Shown here piece after piece: positions 14,192-21,284 of a stretch of DNA of 28,731 bases. The position numbers and the translations under genes were made by a program. Each line of letters starts with the position of its first letter. Within the stretch, counting starts at the first letter, position 1. Origin of the DNA: an uncultured Christensenellaceae bacterium (lineage in GTDB: Bacteria; Bacillota; Clostridia; Christensenellales; Borkfalkiaceae); the NCBI GenBank assembly GCA_910586675.1, contig CAJUJO010000021.1:1-28731 (forward strand), in the 5' to 3' direction. A model generated the notes under the pieces. It was not told the DNA's origin. It made no database searches and worked only from the letters and a program-made list of their open reading frames with translations.

Positions 14192-16771
14192 TTATTCCGC
14201 TTTCAGCAACAAACCTTGTGCGTTGGCGTCGAGAACAACCTTACTTCCCGCAGGCGGATTACTCTTGATGATATGCTTTGCGATGAGCGTTTCCGCGCGC
14301 GACTGAATAAAGCGTTTGAGCGGACGCGCACCGTATACGCTGTCGTACCCCTCTTCGGCGATGAATTCCTTGGCGCGGGGCGTGATTTCCAGCACAAGAT
14401 TTTCCCGCGATAAGCGCGCTTTGAGTTTTTCGAGCAATATTTCTACGATCGCACCGATGTTCTCTTCCGTGAGCGGCTTAAACATGATAATTTCGTCCAA
14501 GCGGTTCAAAAATTCGGGGCGGAAGGATTTCTTCAACAGTTCGTCTACCTGCGCGCGGGCATGCGGCGTGATTTCCCCGTCTTCGATCCCCTCGGTAATA
14601 TATCCCGAGCCCAAGTTGCTGGTTAGAATGACGACGGTGTTTTTGAAATCCACCGTGCGCCCCTGCGAATCGGTAATCCTGCCGTCGTCGAGCATTTGCA
14701 GGAGAATGTTGAACACGTCGGGATGCGCCTTTTCCACCTCGTCGAAGAGAATGATGGAATACGGTTTTCTGCGCACGGCTTCGGTGAGCGTGCCCCCTTC
14801 CTCGTATCCGACATATCCGGGAGGCGCGCCGACAAGACGGGAAACGGAAAACTTTTCCATATACTCCGACATATCGATGCGGACGATGTTGCGCTCGTCG
14901 TCGAAGAGGTTTTCGGCGAGCGACTTGGCGAGCTCCGTCTTTCCCACGCCCGTGGGACCCAGGAACAGGAAGGAACCGATCGGGCGGTTAGGATCGGATA
15001 TGCCCGCGCGGGCGCGCAGAATTGCTTCCGACACCTTTTCCACCGCCTCGTCCTGTCCGACGACGCGCTTATGCAAGTCCTCTTCGAGGCGGAGAAGTTT
15101 TTCCCGCTCCCCCTCTTTAAGCCGCGCCACGGGAATGCCCGTCCACCGCGCGACGATGCGGTTGATCTCCTCTTCCGTAACTTCGTCTTGCAGGATTGCG
15201 TCCTGCCGCTCGGCGGCTTTGGCGCGCTCCAACTGTTTTTCCAGCTCGGGCAATTCGCCGTACTCGATGCGCGAAGCCTTTTCGAGATCGCCGCGCGACA
15301 TCGCCGATTCCTTTTCGGCGCGTAAATTGTCTATCTTTTCCTTTAGATCCTTCTCCGAACGAATGGCGTTCTTTTCGTCCTCCCATTTCAGTTTCATGGC
15401 GGAAAACTTTTCCTGCAAATCGGAAAGCTCCTTTTTGAGCGCTTGAAGCCGCGCCGCGGAGAGATTATCCTTTTCCTTGGAGAGTGCCTTCTCTTCCACT
15501 TCCAGCTGTAATATTTTCCGGTGGAGCGCGTCCATTTCGGCGGGCATGGAATCGATTTCCGTGCGGATCATCGCCGCCGCCTCGTCCACGAGGTCGATCG
15601 CCTTATCGGGCAGGAAACGGTCGGTAATATAGCGGTCGGAAAGGGTTGCGGCAGCGACGAGCGCGTCGTCGTGAATGCGCACGCCGTGGAAAATTTCAAA
15701 CCGCTCTTTGAGTCCGCGCAAGATAGAAATCGTATCCTCCACCGTCGGCTCGCCGACGAGCACGGGCTGGAAACGGCGTTCGAGCGCGGCGTCCTTTTCG
15801 ATATATTTACGGTATTCGTCGAGCGTCGTCGCGCCGATACAGTGCAGCTCCCCACGCGCAAGGAGCGGCTTTAAGAGGTTGCCCGCGTCCATCGCGCCCT
15901 CCGTCTTGCCCGCGCCGACGACGGTGTGAAGCTCGTCAATGAAGAGGAGAATACCTCCTTCCGACTTCGTAACCTCTTCGAGGACAGCTTTCAAACGTTC
16001 CTCGAATTCGCCGCGGTACTTCGCCCCCGCAACGAGCGCACCCATATCGAGTGCGAACAGTGTCTTATTTTTCAATCCTTCGGGAACGTCGCCCTTGACG
16101 ATCCGCTGCGCGAGCCCTTCGGCAATCGCCGTTTTTCCCACGCCCGGCTCGCCGATGAGCACGGGATTGTTCTTCGTCTTTCTGGAAAGGATGCGCACGA
16201 CGTTGCGGATCTCATCGTCCCGCCCGATCACGGGTTCGAGCTTATGCTCCCGCGCGCGCTTGGTAAGGTCGTTGCCGTACTTTTCCAGCGCCTCGTAGGT
16301 TGCCTCCGGATTGTCGCTCTTCACGTTCTGATTGCCGCGCACCTCTTTCAGCCCTTTTAAGAAGAGTTCTTTGCTGATACCGAACTTACCGAACAGCTCT
16401 TTTAAGCGCCCTTCGGCGTTGTCGAACAGGCAGAGAAACAAATGCTCGACGGAAACGTATTCGTCCTTCATGCCCTGCGCAAGGCGCTCCGCTTCACCGA
16501 ACAGCCGCGACAGCGCCGCCGTGGGATAAATATTTCCCGTTCCCGCGCCGGATACGCGGGGAAGCCGCTCGATTTCTTCCTTTACGGCGCGAACAACCCC
16601 TTCCGCGTCCGTTCCCGCCCGTTTCAAAATGCGGAAAACCAATCCGTCGTGCTCCAAAAGAGCATAACATAAGTGCGTGCAAGTCAATTCGGAATTACCG
16701 TACTCGACGGCGGTATTCTGCGCCGCCTGAATTGCCTGTACCGATTTCTGCGTTAATTTATTTGCGTCCAT
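14192..16771 (-). CDS. clpB: ClpB disaggregase
   Basis: ClpB is a hexameric AAA+ chaperone that extracts proteins from aggregates together with DnaK. The 859 residues follow the family order: N-terminal Clp_N repeats (1-150), the first AAA domain with GEPGVGKT (207-214), a long coiled-coil middle domain (about 400-530), a second AAA domain with GPTGVGKT near residue 600, and the D2-small domain. Length is normal and the middle domain marks it as ClpB rather than ClpC. The ATG at 16771 has GGAGGG upstream. The perfect CIRCE operator just before it places it under HrcA. A terminator follows, so it is monocistronic. Confidence 0.98.
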   Translation of the reverse strand: MDANKLTQKSVQAIQAAQNTAVEYGNSELTCTHLCYALLEHDGLVFRILKRAGTDAEGVVRAVKEEIERLPRVSGAGTGNIYPTAALSRLFGEAERLAQGMKDEYVSVEHLFLCLFDNAEGRLKELFGKFGISKELFLKGLKEVRGNQNVKSDNPEATYEALEKYGNDLTKRAREHKLEPVIGRDDEIRNVVRILSRKTKNNPVLIGEPGVGKTAIAEGLAQRIVKGDVPEGLKNKTLFALDMGALVAGAKYRGEFEERLKAVLEEVTKSEGGILLFIDELHTVVGAGKTEGAMDAGNLLKPLLARGELHCIGATTLDEYRKYIEKDAALERRFQPVLVGEPTVEDTISILRGLKERFEIFHGVRIHDDALVAAATLSDRYITDRFLPDKAIDLVDEAAAMIRTEIDSMPAEMDALHRKILQLEVEEKALSKEKDNLSAARLQALKKELSDLQEKFSAMKLKWEDEKNAIRSEKDLKEKIDNLRAEKESAMSRGDLEKASRIEYGELPELEKQLERAKAAERQDAILQDEVTEEEINRIVARWTGIPVARLKEGEREKLLRLEEDLHKRVVGQDEAVEKVSEAILRARAGISDPNRPIGSFLFLGPTGVGKTELAKSLAENLFDDERNIVRIDMSEYMEKFSVSRLVGAPPGYVGYEEGGTLTEAVRRKPYSIILFDEVEKAHPDVFNILLQMLDDGRITDSQGRTVDFKNTVVILTSNLGSGYITEGIEDGEITPHARAQVDELLKKSFRPEFLNRLDEIIMFKPLTEENIGAIVEILLEKLKARLSRENLVLEITPRAKEFIAEEGYDSVYGARPLKRFIQSRAETLIAKHIIKSNPPAGSKVVLDANAQGLLLKAE

Positions 16772-16786
16772 GATTCGCCCTCCGTT

Positions 16787-16813
16787 TTAGCACTCTTTCT
16801 TTGTGAGTGCTAA
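16787..16813. promoter_or_regulatory. CIRCE operator (HrcA site) of clpB
   Basis: TTAGCACTC-N9-GAGTGCTAA matches the CIRCE consensus in all 18 arm positions. It lies between the -10 box and the clpB Shine-Dalgarno, where HrcA binding would block transcription until heat stress. Confidence 0.97.
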
Positions 16814-16829
16814 TTCTTCTTTCGTTATT

Positions 16830-16835
16830 ATTATA
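16830..16835 (-). promoter_or_regulatory. -10 box of the clpB promoter
   Basis: TATAAT on the minus strand, 16 nt upstream of CIRCE. The -35 is poor (GTTTAG at 17 nt), which suits an HrcA-repressed, otherwise sigma-A-dependent promoter. Confidence 0.6.
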
Positions 16836-16868
16836 CCGCGTTCATCAAATTACTAAACGGGAGAACAT

Positions 16869-16894
16869 AAAAAAGCGGAGCTTTTACGCTCCGC
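16869..16894 (-). terminator. Intrinsic terminator of the tyrS-yigZ-ilvE operon
   Basis: A 7-bp perfect GC stem (GCGGAGC/GCTCCGC, 6-nt loop) is flanked by A and T runs that extend pairing and give TTTTTT on the minus strand. It starts within a few nt of the ilvE stop. Confidence 0.9.
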
Positions 16895-16899
16895 TTTTT

Positions 16900-17961
16900 T
16901 TAGCGAATGATTTTCCGCCAGCCGTATTCGTCGGGAAGTTCGCCGTACTGGATGCCCGTAACGGTATCGTACAGCATCTTTGTGATAGCCCCCATTTTGC
17001 CGCCGTTCACGGAATAATCCTTATTTTGATACCGAATGAGCCCGACGGGCGATATGACCGCCGCCGTACCCGTGCCGAACGCTTCTTCCAGCGTTCCGTT
17101 TTCCGCCGCGGCTACCACCTCGTCGATGGAGATTCTGCGCTCGCTCACGCGGTAGCCCTTTTCACGGAGAATGTGCAAGCAGCTCTTTCGCGTGATTCCG
17201 GGGAGAATGGAACCGACGAGCGCGGGCGTTATCACCTCGCCCCCGATGACGAAGAACATATTCATGGAGCCCACTTCCTCGACGTACTTTTTCTCGTTCG
17301 CGTCCAGCCAGAGCACCTGGTCGAAACCCTTCTCTTCGGCAAGCTCGCCCGCCTTCATGGAAGCGGCGTAGTTTCCGAGGCACTTTGCTTCCCCCGTGCC
17401 GCCTAAGGAAGAACGCACGTAATAGTCTTCTACGAGCAGCTTCGTGGGTTCCAGCCCGTGCGCGTAGTAACTGCCGACGGGCGATAGGATAATAAAGAAC
17501 AGGTATTCGGTGGAAGCGTGCACGCCGAGCATGACGCGCGTCGCGACGATGGTCGGGCGAATATAGAGCGCCGTGCCGCGCTCATTCGGAATCCAGTCCT
17601 TTTCCAGCTTCAAAAGCGTTTCCAAGCCTTCTTGCGCGACTTCTTCGGGAAAGCGCGGAATGCACATGCGCTCCGCCGAGCGGTTCATGCGCGCCCAGTT
17701 CTCTTCGGGGCGGAATACGCCGATGGAGCCGTCGGGCTGCAAAAAGGCTTTCATTCCCTCGAAAATGCCCTGCGCGTAATGAAATATCGAAGTCGCTAAA
17801 TCGAAGGGCTTAGGTTCGTTCGGCTCGACCTTCGCATCGTGCCAGCCCTTTTCCGCCGTGTACTTCATCGTGAACATGTAATCGGTGAAATAGCGCCCGA
17901 AGCCGAGCGCAGTACCCGCCGCGGGCTTCTCTTTCAAATGCTCTCTTAAAACGACTTTCAT
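16900..17961 (-). CDS. ilvE: Branched-chain amino acid aminotransferase
   Basis: This PLP enzyme transfers amino groups between Leu, Ile or Val and 2-oxoglutarate, the last step of synthesis or first of breakdown. The 353-residue protein is of the longer BCAT type. It has FHYAQGIFEGMKAF, FRPEENWARMNRSAERM, YIRPTI, and LGGTGEAKCLGNYAAS with the PLP lysine at K193. The EAFGTGTAAVISPVG segment binds the phosphate. The ATG at 17961 is chosen because AGAGGAG lies six nt before it; an ATG six codons earlier has no such site and overlaps the yigZ stop. It is the last gene of the tyrS operon, so it may share the tyrosine-type attenuator. Confidence 0.95.
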   Translation of the reverse strand: MKVVLREHLKEKPAAGTALGFGRYFTDYMFTMKYTAEKGWHDAKVEPNEPKPFDLATSIFHYAQGIFEGMKAFLQPDGSIGVFRPEENWARMNRSAERMCIPRFPEEVAQEGLETLLKLEKDWIPNERGTALYIRPTIVATRVMLGVHASTEYLFFIILSPVGSYYAHGLEPTKLLVEDYYVRSSLGGTGEAKCLGNYAASMKAGELAEEKGFDQVLWLDANEKKYVEEVGSMNMFFVIGGEVITPALVGSILPGITRKSCLHILREKGYRVSERRISIDEVVAAAENGTLEEAFGTGTAAVISPVGLIRYQNKDYSVNGGKMGAITKMLYDTVTGIQYGELPDEYGWRKIIR

Positions 17962-17975
17962 ATTTTTCTCCTCTC

Positions 17976-18614
17976 TCATTCGGCATTGCCCTGCCGAAAG
18001 GGATAATAATACTGCTTTACCGCCGAGATTTCCGCCCTGCCGTTGAGACAGTCCAGCAGGCGAGCGCGGAAGATTTCATATTCCGATTCTTTAACGGCGA
18101 CGGTAAATTCCACCCGCTCCGCAAATTTACGCGAAAGAATCTCGTAACCGTTTTCCGTGAAAAACCGCTCCGCGGGCGCGCTTTCGGAATAAGCGGAGGA
18201 GACAAACGTTTCCGTACACATTTCGTACCCGCAGACAGGCGCGGCGGCGCAGACTTCGGCGGCAGATGCCGAATAGGCGCGCGCCAATCCCCCCGCTCCC
18301 AGCTTGATTCCGCCGAAATACCGCACGACGGCGACCGTCGTTTCATAGAGCGCGCGGGATTTTATCACGTTGAGTATAGGCATTCCCGCCGTGCCCTGCG
18401 GCTCTCCGTCGTCGGAAAAGCGCTGTTCGTTTCCCGTCTTGTCGGCGACATATCCGAAACAGACGTGCGTTGCGAGCGGATGCCGGGCGCGGACGCGCGC
18501 GAGAAATTCCCGCGCAGCCTCTTCCCCCTCCGTATGCGCGCAATAGGCGAGAAAGCGCGACTTTTCCACGACGTGCTCCCGCTCCGTTTGACCGACGACG
18601 CTTCGGTACCCCAT
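17976..18614 (-). CDS. yigZ: YigZ/IMPACT family protein
   Basis: The 212-residue protein has the IMPACT N-terminal signature. It reads REHVVEKSRFLAYCAHTEGEEAAREFL, then RHPLATHVCFGYV, RFSDDGEPQGTAGMPIL and VVRYFGGIKLGAGGLARAYSASA, with a C-terminal DUF1949-like domain (about 140-205). The bacterial role is not established; eukaryotic IMPACT acts on GCN1 in amino-acid starvation signalling. The gene is stacked between tyrS and ilvE. Its ATG shares a base with the tyrS stop (TAATG), and its own stop lies 14 nt before the ilvE start. Co-transcription with tyrS is near certain. Confidence 0.93.
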   Translation of the reverse strand: MGYRSVVGQTEREHVVEKSRFLAYCAHTEGEEAAREFLARVRARHPLATHVCFGYVADKTGNEQRFSDDGEPQGTAGMPILNVIKSRALYETTVAVVRYFGGIKLGAGGLARAYSASAAEVCAAAPVCGYEMCTETFVSSAYSESAPAERFFTENGYEILSRKFAERVEFTVAVKESEYEIFRARLLDCLNGRAEISAVKQYYYPFRQGNAE

Positions 18615-19810
18615 TATCCGCGCACGACCTTAATGCGCACCTTCTTACCCTTAAAGAGGGTAAAATCACCCGCGGGAAGGGGCATATTTACGTCGGAAGC
18701 CTTTTCGCCGTTGACGGAAACGCCGCCCTGCTCGACGAGACGGCGCGCTTCGCCGTTGGATTTACAGAGCCCGCACGCGACGAGAGCGCCGCAGAGATTG
18801 GTAATATCGGCGGGAATCGTCTTTTCGGGCATATCCCCTTCGCCGCCGAACGCCGCGCGTGCTTGCGCCTGCGCTTCTTCCGCCTTATCCGCGCCGTGCA
18901 CCATTGCGGTAAGCTCGAAGGCGAGCCTTTCTTTGGCGGCATTAATGCGCTCATCCCTATGCGCGCACAGGGCGGAAATCTCTTCGAGCGGTAAAAAGGT
19001 CAGCAGTTTCAGGCATTTTTCCACGTCGGCGTCCGCCGTGTTGCGCCAGTACTGATAAAACTCGTACGGGCTCGTCTTGTTCTCATCCAACCAAACGGCA
19101 CCCTTCTGCGTCTTGCCCATTTTCTTGCCCTCGCTCGTCGTGAGAAGGGTAAATGTCATGGCGAACGCCGCAGAACGATTCTTTCTGCGAATCAAATCCG
19201 CACCCGCAAGAATGTTGCTCCACTGGTCGTCGCCGCCCAGCTGCAGGGAGCAGCCGTATTTTTTATGGAGCACGAGGAAGTCGTACGCCTGCATAAGCAT
19301 GTAATTGAATTCGAGGAAGGTAAGCCCCTTCTCCATACGCGAACGGTAGCACTCCGCCGTGAGCATTTTATTCACGGAAAAGTACGCGCCGACGTCGCGC
19401 AAAAAGTCGATATAATTGAGGTTCAGCAGCCAGTCGGCGTTATTGACGATCACCGCGCCGTTTTCTCCGTCGAAGCGGATAAAACGCGCCATTTGTTTTT
19501 TGAAGCATTCCACGTGATATGCGATCGTCTCCTTGGTCATCATGGAGCGCATATCCGTTCTTCCGGAAGGATCGCCCACCATCGCCGTTCCTCCGCCGAT
19601 GAGGATAATGGGCTTGTGCCCGGCGTCCTGCATGTGCTTCATGGCAATTAGCTGCATGAAGTGCCCGATGTGGAGACTGTCGGCAGTCGGGTCAAACCCA
19701 ATGTAAAAGGGCACGCTCTCTTTTCCGAGCTTTTCGTAAAGCTCCTCTTCGTAGACGGTCTGTTTGACGAACCCCCGCGCGCGCAGGGTATCCATTACGT
19801 TGACGCTCAT
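18614..19810 (-). CDS. tyrS: Tyrosyl-tRNA synthetase
   Basis: TyrS charges tRNA-Tyr with tyrosine. The 398-residue class I enzyme has HIGH at 47-50 and KMGKT at 230-234 (the KMSKS loop), and the tyrosine-pocket residues in LEFNYMLMQAYDF and GGDDQWSNI. It ends in an S4 RNA-binding domain (about 330-398, ending FTLFKGKKVRIKVV). It starts at the ATG at 19810, with GAGGAG ten nt upstream. It heads the tyrS-yigZ-ilvE operon. Its 175-nt leader shows no T-box consensus (no TGGNACCGCG-like element). It instead has a short Tyr-rich reading frame and a terminator/antiterminator pair, described separately. Confidence 0.98.
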   Translation of the reverse strand: MSVNVMDTLRARGFVKQTVYEEELYEKLGKESVPFYIGFDPTADSLHIGHFMQLIAMKHMQDAGHKPIILIGGGTAMVGDPSGRTDMRSMMTKETIAYHVECFKKQMARFIRFDGENGAVIVNNADWLLNLNYIDFLRDVGAYFSVNKMLTAECYRSRMEKGLTFLEFNYMLMQAYDFLVLHKKYGCSLQLGGDDQWSNILAGADLIRRKNRSAAFAMTFTLLTTSEGKKMGKTQKGAVWLDENKTSPYEFYQYWRNTADADVEKCLKLLTFLPLEEISALCAHRDERINAAKERLAFELTAMVHGADKAEEAQAQARAAFGGEGDMPEKTIPADITNLCGALVACGLCKSNGEARRLVEQGGVSVNGEKASDVNMPLPAGDFTLFKGKKVRIKVVRG

Positions 19811-19843
19811 ATAAATCTCCTCTTTTCTTCCATCGCGAAATCC

Positions 19844-19884
19844 GATAAAAACAAAACGGTTTGCGCTCTTCCCGCGCAAACCGT
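19844..19884 (-). terminator. Attenuator terminator (3:4 stem) in the tyrS leader
   Basis: An 11-bp perfect stem, ACGGTTTGCGC (19884-19874) with GCGCAAACCGT (19866-19856), has a 7-nt loop and is followed by TTTGTTTTT. It lies 33 nt upstream of the tyrS ATG, downstream of the promoter and leader reading frame, so it must be an attenuator rather than a terminator of another gene. Confidence 0.9.
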
Positions 19885-19964
19885 GAAAATCATTCTTCCC
19901 AAAGGCGATTTACGCGCAAAAATCCGCATTACCGAAAACAGCAATACGCGTATCCGTAAATCGC
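19874..19964 (-). promoter_or_regulatory. Competing pairings 1:2 and 2:3 of the tyrS attenuator
   Basis: Segment 1, GCGATTTACG (19964-19955, codons 8-11 of the leader frame), pairs perfectly with segment 2, CGTAAATCGC (19914-19905). An inner 8-bp helix (CGTATTGC/GTAATGCG, two wobbles) extends it. Segment 2 with its preceding GCGC (from 19917) can instead pair with segment 3, the terminator's 5' arm (CGGTTTGCGC), for ten pairs around a 2-nt bulge. The 1:2 fold permits the terminator; the 2:3 fold forbids it. Confidence 0.75.
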
Positions 19965-19985
19965 AATGTTCAGCTCACGTTTCAT
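19929..19985 (-). CDS. Tyr-rich leader peptide of the tyrS attenuator
   Basis: The 18-codon frame reads MKRELNIAIYGYAYCCFR and then TAA. Tyrosine codons stand at positions 10, 12 and 14, a density not expected by chance. They fall on segment 1 of the competing RNA hairpins. A ribosome stalled there for lack of Tyr-tRNA would free segment 2 to form the antiterminator, and a ribosome that finishes would let the terminator form. Its ATG lies seven nt after a TATAAT box, so it is probably translated as a leaderless transcript; no Shine-Dalgarno is present. The frame, promoter and structures are seen directly; the mechanism is inferred from trp/pheM-type attenuators. The gene is too short to be found by length. 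Confidence 0.8.
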   Translation of the reverse strand: MKRELNIAIYGYAYCCFR

Positions 19986-19992
19986 ACGCTTT

Positions 19993-20021
19993 ATTATACA
20001 CGCCGAACACGCGTTTGTCAA
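19993..20021 (-). promoter_or_regulatory. Consensus promoter of tyrS-yigZ-ilvE
   Basis: TTGACA (20021-20016), a 17-nt spacer and TATAAT (19998-19993): both hexamers perfect. Such strength is typical when control is exercised after initiation, as by an attenuator. Confidence 0.93.
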
Positions 20022-20050
20022 CGGAATTTTTACCGCCGCGAGCAAAAAAA

Positions 20051-20233
20051 TCAACCCGCGGCGAGCGCCGCTTCCCGCTCCTTTACATTCAGCCCTTGAA
20101 GCGCGCGGATTGCGCGGAACATTTCTTCCGTGCTCTTGAGCACGGCGAGCCGCGCGGCAAGCTCGGCGTCCTTTTCCTCGGTTTTACGCTCCCGAAAGCG
20201 CGCGATTTCCAGTTCCATCATTTGATATTGCAT
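20051..20233 (-). CDS. Small coiled-coil protein of unknown function
   Basis: This 60-residue protein is almost entirely charged and helical (REROKT-like basic and acidic runs from residue 8 to 42, such as EKDAELAARLAVLKSTEEM), consistent with one long helix or coiled coil. It has no signal peptide or cysteines. The ATG at 20233 has GGAGG about seven nt upstream and a TATAAT at 20257-20262, which argues for a real gene. It is divergent from the WYL regulator and the two share a 74-bp control region containing a palindromic operator, so it may be a regulatory target or partner. I do not recognise the family. Confidence 0.6.
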   Translation of the reverse strand: MQYQMMELEIARFRERKTEEKDAELAARLAVLKSTEEMFRAIRALQGLNVKEREAALAAG

Positions 20234-20272
20234 GACAACCTCCGTCTTTGGCTTTTATTATAGCCATAAAAC

Positions 20273-20301
20273 TTGACAGATATTGTCATATATGTTAAAC
20301 T
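20273..20301 (+). promoter_or_regulatory. Promoter of the WYL regulator with overlapping palindromic operator
   Basis: TTGACA (20273-20278), a 17-nt spacer and TAAACT (20296-20301), followed by only ATTTTT before the ATG, so the mRNA is probably leaderless. TGACA-N5-TGTCA (20274-20288) overlaps the -35 and also sits upstream of the opposing -10 at 20257-20262. It is a natural candidate for autoregulation of both genes. Confidence 0.65.
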
Positions 20302-20307
20302 ATTTTT

Positions 20308-21237
20308 ATGAAATTTGAAATAATGCTGGGAATTTTATTTACTTTACTTGAAAGACGGCGAACGACCGCCCCCGAGCTTGCGGCCAAATACGGCGTTTCA
20401 ACGCGCACCGTATACCGTTACGTTGACGAAATGACGATTGCGGGCGTACCGCTGGATATAGCGCGCGGCCCCCGCGGCGGAATCTACATATCGGATGCGT
20501 TCAAACTACCGAAAGGACTTCTGACGAAGGCGGAATACCGAAAGACCATTGACGCCATGCTTGCCATGAACGAACAAACGGGAGACGCCGACCTCGCCGC
20601 CGCGATCGGAAAACTTTCCGCGCAGGTAAAGCGGGAAAAGCAGGATCTGACCGTATCGGGAAACATTCTCGTAGACAGCGGAACTTGGGGCGACAGTCGT
20701 AAGTTTTCCGAAAAACTCGCCCTCGTCGAACGCGCGTCGGAATCATGCAAAGCGCTCGACGTAGATTACGTCTCGCGCGAAGGAATTCATTCGCACCGCA
20801 GAATTTACCCGCATTTGCTCGTATACAAGCAAAATATTTGGTACGTTTACGCCTATTGCACCGAGCGCGACGCGTTCCGCCTTTTTAAGCTCGGAAGAAT
20901 GCGCTCGATCGTCGAGACGGGCATAACATTTGAAAAACTGCCGTTCAATCGGGAAGATATCCCCCTCAACTTCTGGCACGATTCGAACGAAGCCGTGGAA
21001 GCGGTATTCGGAATCTCCCCCGAAGCGCTCCCCTTTGCAGAAGAATGGCTTGGAATCGAGAATATCCGCACAAAAGACGGAAAGCATTATTCCGAAGTAA
21101 AACTGCCCAACGATGAAGCGCTGATCGGTAAAATTCTCTCTGCGGGAACAGGCTTCAAAGTGATTTCCCCGCGTTTCCTCGCGGAAAAGGTACAACGGGA
21201 AGCCGAGCTGATCGCAAAAAATTATGGCGCAAATTAA
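20308..21237 (+). CDS. YafY-type transcriptional regulator, HTH_11 plus WYL domain
   Basis: The 309-residue protein starts with a winged helix (about 1-60; ELAAKYGVSTRTVYRYVDEM is the recognition region, with the wing RGPRGGIYI). A WYL ligand-sensing domain follows (about 145-225; the VYKQNIWYVYAYCTERDAFRLFKLGRM core), then a WCX C-terminal extension (about 230-309). WYL domains bind small molecules or nucleic acid and control regulator activity; here the ligand is unknown. The ATG at 20308 follows a promoter by six nt with no Shine-Dalgarno, suggesting leaderless translation. The divergent small gene and shared operator point to local control. A strong terminator follows. Confidence 0.9.
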   Translation: MKFEIMLGILFTLLERRRTTAPELAAKYGVSTRTVYRYVDEMTIAGVPLDIARGPRGGIYISDAFKLPKGLLTKAEYRKTIDAMLAMNEQTGDADLAAAIGKLSAQVKREKQDLTVSGNILVDSGTWGDSRKFSEKLALVERASESCKALDVDYVSREGIHSHRRIYPHLLVYKQNIWYVYAYCTERDAFRLFKLGRMRSIVETGITFEKLPFNREDIPLNFWHDSNEAVEAVFGISPEALPFAEEWLGIENIRTKDGKHYSEVKLPNDEALIGKILSAGTGFKVISPRFLAEKVQREAELIAKNYGAN

Positions 21238-21241
21238 AAGC

Positions 21242-21273
21242 CGCCCCCGCGCTGTTGAGCGCGGGGGCGTTTT
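21242..21273 (+). terminator. Intrinsic terminator of the WYL regulator gene
   Basis: A 12-bp perfect stem CGCCCCCGCGCT/AGCGCGGGGGCG with a GTTG loop and TTTT. It sits between convergent genes and may also end the lipoprotein transcript from the other strand (TTTT on that side too). Confidence 0.9.
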
Positions 21274-21284
21274 ATACCGCTCGG

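Noticed and set aside
19811..19985. T-box leader for tyrS
   Set aside because: The leader lacks the TGGNACCGCG-like antiterminator core and a Stem I specifier arrangement; the Tyr-codon frame explains the structure better.
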